5,129 nucleotides of DNA from NCBI GenBank assembly GCA_944376975.1, contig CALWEE010000267.1, forward strand, positions 1-5,129. Reading direction: 5' to 3'. Numbering within the stretch: position 1 is the stretch's first letter; each line of letters begins with the position of its first letter. The translations under genes and the position numbers were made by a program. Shown here piece by piece: positions 1 through 5,129 of the stretch. The notes under the pieces were generated by a model that had not been told where the DNA came from, did no database searches, and worked only from the letters and a program-made list of their open reading frames with translations. Source of the stretch: an uncultured Lachnospiraceae bacterium. Lineage in GTDB: Bacteria > Bacillota > Clostridia > Lachnospirales > Lachnospiraceae.

Positions 1-3000
1 CTAAACGATGTGGGAGCGGAAAGCTTCACCATTACAGATAATAACCTGACCCTTTACTACACAGACACTTCCGGAAGCGAGAAGGATGTCCCGCTGAGTG
101 AAGAAGACGGCGTATGCCGGGACTATACCATGAACGGCGTCACCATCCGTTCTGCAAAGAACGGCGATACGTCAAAGAAAGTGGGGGCGGTTGTCTATAT
201 CCAGACCAGTCTGGCGGACAAAGCTTCAGATACCTGGACAGAGCATACGAAGATTGACGACGTGACTTCCGACGTGACCGTTTCCTTCGCGGGCAGCGTG
301 GTCGGCGTCAAAGTGGAATATGTGAACGTGGACGCGGCATTTACCTGCGACGGCCTTTTGGTAGACGTTACCTTCCTGAACCGAGGCGACTGGTCCACGA
401 AAGATGACCATGAAGTCCGCAAGATCACCAACACAGCCCATCTTGACTGGGAAGAAAAACGTCTGGATGAGCAGGGCAATTTAAAGGGCAATACGATCAG
501 CGTCGACTCCAATCCGGTAGAGATGATCCTGCCCACTTATACAGCCAAACTGCCGCAGGCCAGCATTACCAACGAGATATTGAACGGTGACGGCAACTTC
601 CACTCCGGCGATACGGTCCAGTATAAGATCACGGTGACCAACCACGATGTGGAGGATCAGGAAGAAGACCTGCGCAGTCCGGTCGTATCCTTCCGTATGC
701 CGGCCATGACAACGGTGGATATGAGCAAATTTACCAACGGTTTCCAGATCACCAAGGTGACCGTGGACGGTACCCACGAGGTGCTGAACGCGAACGACTA
801 TATCATGTCCACGGAAACGACGGACGCCCCATTAAGCTATACAGGTGAAGATAAGTATACGGACAGCGAGACACTGGATACGACACAGTACGTGTTCCAG
901 TTTGAGGGACTGGAATTAAAAGAAGGGGAACAGCTTGTCATCGAGTTTAACGGCATCATATCCTTCGATTCCAAGTACGCCAATGGAGTAACGACCCTTG
1001 TCTGCCCGGCTTATCTGGGAAGTACGGCCAAAGTTCCCGTATCGGCGGAAAATCCGCTGGGGACCAGCTTCACGTCCTATGACAACAGACAGAATTTCTT
1101 TGAGAACACGGTCGCAAACGGCGAGGTAGGCGAAACGCTGGAATATCTGAATGCGGTAAACCAGGCGCCGGTGACCGATTCCACCGTTCTGCGTATGGTG
1201 AAATATATCGGTGTTGAAAACGCGGACGGCGATGTGGAATACCTGAACATGGGCGAACGGGCCCATGTGGATCCGGGCGAAAACATTTATTATAAGATCA
1301 CGGTTTATAATAACTCCGGCGATACCATCGCCAGCGCCAACGTGATCGACGTCCTGCCGTTTAACGGCGATACTTACGTTGCCGCCAACGGCGGCGCCTA
1401 TACCGACCGGGGGACCAACATACCCCAGGGACCGGGTTATGAAGACGTCTCCCTCATCGAGGTGACCGCTTCCGGAGATTCTCAGGTTTATTCAACGGAC
1501 TATGATTTCTCCAGACGGTCCTTGACCGAAGAAAATGTGGGCGGCGTATTGGGCATGATGTATAACCGGACCGACAGCTTTGAGGACAACAGCAACTGGA
1601 GCGCGGGCTACAGCGCCGACAGCAGCGCCGTGGGCGTCCATGTGGACTTCGGCTCGGAAGGACTTAAACCGGGTCAGACCTACGATATCTATATCACGAT
1701 GAAGACGCCGGAATACACGGCCGACAAGATCGAAGACTACTACAACAAGATCATCGCCAACTCGGCCATGTCGGTGGTTACCCGGTTTACCAACCAGGAT
1801 ACGCCGGATACGACAGAGACCATCGGTGAAGTGGACCGGGTGGAACCGAACAAGGTGGAAGCCACGTTGGATCTTCCCACAGGAAGCCTGGGCGATTACG
1901 CCTGGTACGACGAGAACAACAACGGCCTGCAGGATACGGACGAACAGCCGGCCGAAGGCGTTGACGTGACCCTGGTCAGGACGACCCATTACATCGTGGG
2001 CGGAAGAGAGCTGACTTCGGTCGAAGAGACAAAGAGCGTGACTGACCAGGACGGCTGGTACATGTTCGACAATCTGGCCTGCAACTACCTGAAAGCCGGG
2101 GCGTCTGAAGGCTCCACGGATCCGAACGATTACGTGGGCGGCCAATACTACACCTATCAGGTACGGTTCGGTATCCCGGACGGCTTCTCCGCCACCGATA
2201 AGGAAGCAGGAAGCGACCGGGCGGTGGATTCCAACATCAACCCGGACGGCCTGACCGATCCGGTCATGCTGACCGTCTATGAAGGAGCCGACGGCAAGCT
2301 TTACGGCACCTCCGACATGACCATCGACGCCGGTTTCGTAAGTCCTTACGCGCTGGGCAATTACGTATGGCTGGACGACAACAACGACGGCCTGCAGGGC
2401 GCCGATGAAAAAGGCGTGGAAGGCGTTTCCGTCTTCCTGTACCGGCTGGACGGCCCGGACGACGCCATTGGCGCGGGCGACACCTATTACGCCCGGACGA
2501 CCACCAACGCGGACGGATACTATGAATTTACCAACCTGCTGGAAGGCTATTATGTGGTCGAGTTTGACATCAGCGAACTGAGAAAAGACGACGGCTACAC
2601 ATACGCCTACGACTTTACCGAATGTGTATCGGAAGAAGGCGTCCGGGTAGATACCGATTCCGACGCCCGCTACAATGTGGACGATGACGGACGGATCCGG
2701 CGCACCGAAGTGATCGATCTGTCCGAGGAAGCTCTGGCGGCCGACGGCATCCACAACGCGGTCGATCCCAGATGGGACGCGGGCCTTGTGGTATACAGCG
2801 CCCTGGGCGGCTTCATCTTCGAGGATATGGATTACGACGATCTGCAGAGCCTGTACATCCCCCTTCCGGGCACAACGGTCGAGCTGTACGAAGTACGGCT
2901 GGACGGCACCATGATGGATACGCCGGTGGCGACTGCCGTCGTGGGCGCGGACGGCACCTACTACTTCGACCATCTGACCTTCCCGGGAGACAGTCAGACA

Positions 3001-4188
3001 TATAAAGTCCATTTCGTATTCCCCGAAGGGTATACGGGCGTGGCTTCCAACGCGGGAAGCGACGATACACGCGATTCCGACGCCATCTATGAGGAAGGCG
3101 CCGACAGAAGCGAAGGCTATACCGAGACGATCACGCTGAAGAAAGATACAGTGGATACCACCTGGGACGCCGGCGCGAGAAAATATTCGGCCATCGGCGA
3201 TTACGTATGGTTCGATGAAGACAAAGACGGTTCTCAGAATGAGAAAGGTACCGGTATCGCCGGCGTGCGGGTGATCCTGCAGAAACGGGAGAACGCTTCC
3301 GCTTTGTGGGAATACTACGCGGAGACGGTGACAGACGATGAAGGCTTCTACATCTTTGAAGATCTGGAAAGCAGCGATTACATCGACACCGAATACCGGG
3401 TTGTCTTCTCCATGGATCCCATGACCCAGATCACCACCTGTGAAGCGGAGGGCGTGGGAGACGACCAAAACTCCGATGCCATAGCCACCTACCAAGAAGG
3501 CATCATTCCGGCAGTATCCGGCACCGATGTGGACGGCGGCTTCGTGACCCGTCCGATCAAACCGGCTTACGCGTCCGAAGACCTGACCTGGGACGCGGGC
3601 ATCATCGTTGAACTTTCCGCTGTAGGCGATTACGTATGGTACGACAACGACTACAACGGCATCCAGGACCCGGGCGAAGAACCTGTCTTCGGCGTACCGG
3701 TCGTTCTGGAGAAGAACATTAAAGAAGACCCGGACGACGCGACCGGATGGGTGATCGTAGGCGAGACCGAGACCGATGAAAACGGCCTGTACCTTTTCGA
3801 TAACCTGATCGCCGGTTACTACCGGGTAAGATTCCAGGTTCCGGACGGCTATACCGCCACCCGGTACGACCAGAGCGCCGATACGGCCGTGGATTCCGAC
3901 GCGGTCATCCAGTCGGAAAGCCGCTGGTTCTACAGCCGGAGCTTCTATCTGGAGAGCGGCGTGACAGACCTGACCTGGGACGCGGGTATCTACAGACCGC
4001 GGCATCGCGTGGAGACAGAGATCATCCACCGGGTGGAAAGACCGACCGTGACCCGTACCGTCCGCAGAGTCCGGACCGTACAGACGGGCGACCCGACCCG
4101 CTTACCGCTGACGTTTGCCCTGTTGTTTACATCCGCCGGCGCCATCACATGGATGACGTACAGACGCCGCAAAGCGGCAAAACGGTGA
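1..4188 (+). CDS. Large sortase-anchored surface protein with five SdrD B-like domains (5'-partial)
   Basis: The frame is open from the first base (codon 1 = CTA) and ends at TGA 4186-4188, followed directly by in-frame TAA. The GTG at 10 is not a credible start: it has no ribosome binding site or signal peptide, and the frame continues upstream of it. With codon 1 at base 1, the order is: beta-rich region (1-185); two DUF11-like stretches (about 186-344 and 392-600), each with a G(D/E)xxxYKITV(T/Y)N-type strand; five SdrD B-like domains (629-1331); a basic linker (1332-1359); and the sorting signal VQTGD (1360-1364), a hydrophobic segment and RRRKAAKR. By family knowledge this is a cell-wall-attached adhesin or stalk protein, with the SdrD B-like domains acting as calcium-stiffened spacers and the N-terminal part as the likely ligand-binding or display region. 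The ligand is unknown. The protein is Asp/Glu-rich except for the linker and tail. Family assignment is firm; specific function is not. Confidence 0.93.
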   Translation, partial: LNDVGAESFTITDNNLTLYYTDTSGSEKDVPLSEEDGVCRDYTMNGVTIRSAKNGDTSKKVGAVVYIQTSLADKASDTWTEHTKIDDVTSDVTVSFAGSVVGVKVEYVNVDAAFTCDGLLVDVTFLNRGDWSTKDDHEVRKITNTAHLDWEEKRLDEQGNLKGNTISVDSNPVEMILPTYTAKLPQASITNEILNGDGNFHSGDTVQYKITVTNHDVEDQEEDLRSPVVSFRMPAMTTVDMSKFTNGFQITKVTVDGTHEVLNANDYIMSTETTDAPLSYTGEDKYTDSETLDTTQYVFQFEGLELKEGEQLVIEFNGIISFDSKYANGVTTLVCPAYLGSTAKVPVSAENPLGTSFTSYDNRQNFFENTVANGEVGETLEYLNAVNQAPVTDSTVLRMVKYIGVENADGDVEYLNMGERAHVDPGENIYYKITVYNNSGDTIASANVIDVLPFNGDTYVAANGGAYTDRGTNIPQGPGYEDVSLIEVTASGDSQVYSTDYDFSRRSLTEENVGGVLGMMYNRTDSFEDNSNWSAGYSADSSAVGVHVDFGSEGLKPGQTYDIYITMKTPEYTADKIEDYYNKIIANSAMSVVTRFTNQDTPDTTETIGEVDRVEPNKVEATLDLPTGSLGDYAWYDENNNGLQDTDEQPAEGVDVTLVRTTHYIVGGRELTSVEETKSVTDQDGWYMFDNLACNYLKAGASEGSTDPNDYVGGQYYTYQVRFGIPDGFSATDKEAGSDRAVDSNINPDGLTDPVMLTVYEGADGKLYGTSDMTIDAGFVSPYALGNYVWLDDNNDGLQGADEKGVEGVSVFLYRLDGPDDAIGAGDTYYARTTTNADGYYEFTNLLEGYYVVEFDISELRKDDGYTYAYDFTECVSEEGVRVDTDSDARYNVDDDGRIRRTEVIDLSEEALAADGIHNAVDPRWDAGLVVYSALGGFIFEDMDYDDLQSLYIPLPGTTVELYEVRLDGTMMDTPVATAVVGADGTYYFDHLTFPGDSQTYKVHFVFPEGYTGVASNAGSDDTRDSDAIYEEGADRSEGYTETITLKKDTVDTTWDAGARKYSAIGDYVWFDEDKDGSQNEKGTGIAGVRVILQKRENASALWEYYAETVTDDEGFYIFEDLESSDYIDTEYRVVFSMDPMTQITTCEAEGVGDDQNSDAIATYQEGIIPAVSGTDVDGGFVTRPIKPAYASEDLTWDAGIIVELSAVGDYVWYDNDYNGIQDPGEEPVFGVPVVLEKNIKEDPDDATGWVIVGETETDENGLYLFDNLIAGYYRVRFQVPDGYTATRYDQSADTAVDSDAVIQSESRWFYSRSFYLESGVTDLTWDAGIYRPRHRVETEIIHRVERPTVTRTVRRVRTVQTGDPTRLPLTFALLFTSAGAITWMTYRRRKAAKR
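556..1800 (+). other. Two DUF11-like surface repeat regions within the large protein
   Basis: Two stretches look like the 'conserved repeat' beta-sandwich domains common in bacterial surface proteins. The first (about residues 186-344) contains SGDTVQYKITVTN near 202-214 and ends in a strand pattern around LKEGEQLVIEFNG. The second (about 392-600) contains DPGENIYYKITVYNNSGD near 424-441, then ANVIDVLPFNGD and LKPGQTYDIYITMKTP. The pairing of a G(D/E)xxxYxIxVxN strand with a later 'L-x-x-G-(E/Q)' strand is typical of DUF11. Boundaries are by eye and uncertain by tens of residues. They may project the N-terminal region or form part of the binding face. Confidence 0.6.
1885..3993 (+). repeat. 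Five tandem SdrD B-like domains
   Basis: Domain starts share the pattern (S/A)-(L/I/V)-G-x-(Y/F)-x-(W/F), followed by an Asp/Asn-rich loop ending in Gln. Domain ends share (T/W)DAG. Approximate extents are: domain 1, residues 629-780 (1885-2340); domain 2, 783-931 (2347-2793); domain 3, 932-1061 (2794-3183); domain 4, 1062-1204 (3184-3612); domain 5, 1206-1331 (3616-3993). Loops such as DENNNGLQD (637-645), DDNNDGLQ (792-799), DEDKDGSQ (1072-1079) and DNDYNGIQD (1215-1223) match the calcium-binding loop known in the Sdr B domains of staphylococcal proteins. A second acidic motif (VDSN, DTDSD, RDSD, NSD, VDSD) recurs late in each. Known Sdr B domains are calcium-dependent rigid spacers, and the same role is inferred here. 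Confidence 0.92.
3579..3986 (+). repeat. Exact 21-bp direct repeat at the ends of domains 4 and 5
   Basis: Bases 3579-3599 and 3966-3986 are identical and encode the conserved DLTWDAG end of domains 4 and 5. The copies are 387 bp (129 codons) apart, so recombination between them would remove or add one whole domain in frame. A second exact match of 16 bp, encoding GDYVW at the domain starts, lies at 3196-3211 and 3625-3640. The remaining domain DNA has diverged, so the array looks old, with conservation at the boundary motifs. Confidence 0.85.
3994..4077 (+). other. Arg/Val-rich basic linker before the sorting signal
   Basis: Residues 1332-1359 lie between the last WDAG strand and VQTGD. Counting 1332-1360, the 29 residues contain 9 Arg, 6 Val, 5 Thr, 2 His and only 3 Glu, with no Asp or Lys. 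The tetrapeptide HRVE occurs twice (1335-1338 and 1343-1346), followed by PTV, RTV, RRV and RTV steps. The rest of the protein is strongly acidic. Linkers at this position usually cross the peptidoglycan and are rich in Pro, Ser, Thr or Asp, so this one is atypical. Contact with anionic wall polymers is only an inference. Confidence 0.8.
4078..4185 (+). other. Sortase cell-wall sorting signal (VQTGD type)
   Basis: The C-terminus has the three parts of a sorting signal: the pentapeptide VQTGD (residues 1360-1364), a hydrophobic segment of about 20 residues (about 1368-1387, rich in Leu, Phe, Ala and Thr), and the basic tail RRRKAAKR. The Leu-Pro of classical LPXTG is replaced by a Val at the second position. 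An xxTGD motif of this kind is frequent in surface proteins of Clostridia. Cleavage between Thr1362 and Gly1363 and attachment to peptidoglycan is the expected outcome. The sortase gene is not in this window. Confidence 0.88.
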
Positions 4189-4191
4189 TAA

Positions 4192-4229
4192 GAAGCGGAT
4201 GGGGAGCCGAAAATCGGCTCCCCCGCTTC
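4192..4229 (+). terminator. Strong stem-loop after the large gene, probable terminator
   Basis: A perfect 10-bp stem (4201-4210 with 4214-4223) closes an AAA loop. It is extended by a 6-bp stem (4192-4197 with 4224-4229) across a 3-nt bulge (4198-4200). The hairpin begins one base after the tandem stops. The bases after it are ATAAAACC rather than a T-tract, so it is not a textbook intrinsic terminator. It could also act as a 3'-end stabiliser or block processing. Its position argues that it ends or protects the upstream transcript. Confidence 0.72.
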
Positions 4230-4255
4230 ATAAAACCAGGCGGACATGAAAAAAT

Positions 4256-4298
4256 ATGACAGTTTTGTGACTGCCGTGAGATTATCATATTGTATGAT
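4256..4298 (+). promoter_or_regulatory. Candidate promoter for the second gene (weak)
   Basis: The AT-rich stretch before the second gene must hold its promoter if the hairpin upstream terminates. One option pairs ATGACA (4256-4261, five of six with TTGACA) with GATTAT (4280-4285, four of six with TATAAT) at 18-bp spacing. A better -10-like hexamer, TATGAT (4293-4298), has no good -35 at 16-18 bp. Both place the start of transcription in or just after the palindrome at 4282-4300. The choice cannot be made from sequence alone. Confidence 0.4.
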
Positions 4299-4300
4299 AA
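4282..4300. promoter_or_regulatory. Perfect 8-3-8 inverted repeat, operator-like
   Basis: TTATCATA (4282-4289) and TATGATAA (4293-4300) are exact reverse complements separated by TTG. The site lies about 60 bp upstream of the second start codon and overlaps the candidate -10 sequences. Its size and dyad symmetry fit an operator for a dimeric helix-turn-helix regulator, and its A/T-rich stem is too weak to be a likely terminator. The binding protein cannot be named from this window. Confidence 0.5.
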
Positions 4301-4343
4301 GGATGTAAAACAAAAGAGCATGTATTCATATAAAGAAAGAAAA

Positions 4344-4350
4344 GGGAGGA
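4344..4350 (+). promoter_or_regulatory. Ribosome binding site for the second gene
   Basis: GGGAGGA sits 8 nt before ATG 4359 within a purine-rich run. This spacing decides the start. An in-frame ATG at 4320 would add 13 mostly basic and polar residues (MYSYKERKGRKRQ) before the signal peptide, but it has only a poor upstream match to a Shine-Dalgarno site. Confidence 0.88.
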
Positions 4351-4358
4351 AACGTCAG

Positions 4359-4433
4359 ATGTTGAGAAAGAGATTTTTAACAGTTCTCGCCGCCGCGGCA
4401 GTCATGATGACTCAGGTCTTGCCGGTGAGCGCG
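4359..4433 (+). other. Signal peptide of the second protein
   Basis: Residues 1-25 show a basic start (MLRKR), a hydrophobic core with four consecutive Ala, a Pro at 22, and the signal peptidase I pattern V-S-A before A26. Cleavage one residue later, after A26, is also possible. No lipobox Cys is present, so this is a Sec signal rather than a lipoprotein signal. Confidence 0.92.
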
Positions 4434-5129
4434 GCGACATGGGTAGAAGATTCCAGTTATCCCGGCGGCGGCTATTATATGGACGATGAAGGGTATATCA
4501 TCGAAGACGGCGATCCGGGCGTCTATAACGAGATCGCTCCGCTGACCACGATCTATGAAGACGGCACCCAGTGGGTAGAAGATCCGGTTTATTCCGCTCC
4601 GGCTCCGCAAAGCAGCGCGTCCGCCACATGGGCGTCCATCGTTCCCGTGGCTTCCGACCAGACAGACGCGCAGCAGTTTGAAGTGTCCAGCGATGGCGAT
4701 GTGACTTTCAGCTTTTATATCAATTCGGTCCTTCAGGACGGTTTCACCAATTATGATCTTTCCGGCGGCATCCTGAGTATTTACGATACGACTCAGGTTT
4801 ATACGGTATATGTCCATGACGCGAACGGCCGCATCCTTTCCAGCGCCACTTCCGTATTGTCCCATTCTTACGAAGTGGTCTATGCTATCGCCGGGAGCGA
4901 GAGCGAGGAAGCCACCGGAACGGTGATGAACGGAGAGTCCTTCACTTATACGGCTCCGGCCGAGATCGAGCAGAACGGCACGATCTATCAGCTGGCGAGC
5001 GCCGATACGCTGCTCATCCATTACGGACAGGGCACATACCGATTTACTTATGAACCATATAACCCCGATGCCAAACTGGCGACCGTGACTTACGCGGACG
5101 AGAAGGGCAACGTGCTCCAGACCGTCTCC
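4359..5129 (+). CDS. Secreted, highly acidic surface protein with MucBP-like repeats (3'-partial)
   Basis: ATG 4359 opens a frame of 257 codons that runs without a stop to the window edge, so the C-terminus is unseen. It has a standard signal peptide (basic MLRKR, hydrophobic Leu/Ala/Val core, VSA cleavage site near residue 25). The mature N-terminus is Tyr/Gly/Asp/Glu-rich and carries WVEDSSY (28-34) and WVEDPVY (72-78). A short Pro/Ala/Ser stretch (79-98) precedes a beta-rich region (about 105-168). Residues 171-234 resemble a MucBP-like repeat (VVYAIAGSE, then GESFTYTAP, then a closing TYRFTYE strand), and VTYADEKGNVLQT (243-255) starts another. By family knowledge MucBP-type repeats occur in extracellular adhesins. 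A sortase anchor may lie downstream. Residues 26-257 hold 34 acidic residues but only four Arg/Lys. No specific function can be assigned. It follows the large anchored protein by 170 bp on the same strand. Confidence 0.88.
   Translation, partial: MLRKRFLTVLAAAAVMMTQVLPVSAATWVEDSSYPGGGYYMDDEGYIIEDGDPGVYNEIAPLTTIYEDGTQWVEDPVYSAPAPQSSASATWASIVPVASDQTDAQQFEVSSDGDVTFSFYINSVLQDGFTNYDLSGGILSIYDTTQVYTVYVHDANGRILSSATSVLSHSYEVVYAIAGSESEEATGTVMNGESFTYTAPAEIEQNGTIYQLASADTLLIHYGQGTYRFTYEPYNPDAKLATVTYADEKGNVLQTVS
4869..5129 (+). repeat. MucBP-like repeat and the start of a second copy
   Basis: Residues 171-234 follow the MucBP-like order: a V-x-Y strand, a polar turn with Glu/Gly, G-E-S-F-T-Y-x-A-P, an I-E-x-N-G-x-x-Y-x-L hairpin, and a final Y-x-F-x-Y strand. 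From residue 239 the sequence LATVTYADEKGNVLQT matches the opening V-x-Y-x-D-E-x-G-x-x-L of the next copy before the window ends. The match is by eye and the first copy is a divergent one, lacking the usual D-x-x-G turn. Confidence 0.6.

Noticed and set aside
10..12. GTG at position 10 as the start of the large gene
   Set aside because: The frame is open upstream to the window edge, and there is no ribosome binding site or signal peptide. A sortase-anchored protein needs a signal peptide, so the start lies outside the window.
1492..4029. Very long open frame on the minus strand (845 codons) opposite the SdrD B-like domains
   Set aside because: It is a shadow of the plus-strand gene, kept open by that gene's codon bias. 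Its predicted protein has no recognisable domain, signal or repeat logic, while the plus frame has five clear domains and a sorting signal.
4282..4300. Palindrome as a transcription terminator
   Set aside because: The stem is only 8 bp, almost all A/T, and not followed by a T-tract. Its place before a gene with its own ribosome binding site fits an operator better.
4246..4308. A 20-codon plus-strand open frame (starts MKKYDSFVTAV) in the intergenic region
   Set aside because: The nearest Shine-Dalgarno-like bases (AGGCGG, 4238-4243) are only 2 nt from the ATG, and the frame overlaps the palindrome and promoter candidates. There is no evidence that it is translated.
4320..4358. Alternative in-frame start ATG at 4320 for the second gene
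   Set aside because: It would add a 13-residue polar, basic extension before the signal peptide and lacks a good ribosome binding site. ATG 4359 has GGGAGGA at ideal spacing.
4377..5021. 214-codon open frame on the minus strand opposite the second gene
   Set aside because: The plus strand here has a strong ribosome binding site, a signal peptide and MucBP-like repeats. The minus frame shows no family features and is best read as a shadow.

Overview
The window looks like part of a cell-surface (adhesin) locus from a Gram-positive bacterium. A member of the Clostridia, perhaps a gut Lachnospiraceae-like species, is the best guess. This is inferred from the sortase-type C-terminal anchor with a TGD motif rather than classical LPXTG, the SdrD B-like and MucBP-like repeats, a strong purine-rich Shine-Dalgarno site, and fairly GC-rich coding DNA beside AT-rich intergenic DNA. 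Nothing in the sequence fixes the species.

Positions 1-4188 hold the 3' part of a very large surface-protein gene. Its reading frame is open at the left edge, so the true start and signal peptide lie outside the window. The visible 1395 residues run as follows: a beta-rich N-terminal region, two stretches resembling DUF11-type surface repeats, five tandem SdrD B-like domains (about residues 629-1331), a short very basic Arg/Val-rich linker, and a sortase sorting signal (VQTGD, hydrophobic segment, basic tail). The gene ends in tandem in-frame stops (TGA TAA).

Positions 4189-4358 are intergenic. They contain a strong stem-loop just after the stop codons, which is a probable terminator although it lacks a T-tract. 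An AT-rich stretch follows with a perfect 8-3-8 palindrome and weak promoter-like hexamers, then a good ribosome binding site.

Positions 4359-5129 hold the 5' part of a second gene on the same strand, open at the right edge. It encodes a secreted protein with a clear signal peptide, an extremely acidic, Lys/Arg-free N-terminal half, and at least one MucBP-like repeat with a second one beginning at the edge. The two genes are probably neighbouring members of one adhesin or surface-layer locus. The hairpin and palindrome suggest that the second gene has its own promoter and possibly its own regulator.

No RNA gene, CRISPR array, insertion sequence or phage feature was seen. No clearly new biological system is evident. 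The most unusual points are the basic linker before the sorting signal, the palindrome, and the charge asymmetry of the second protein.
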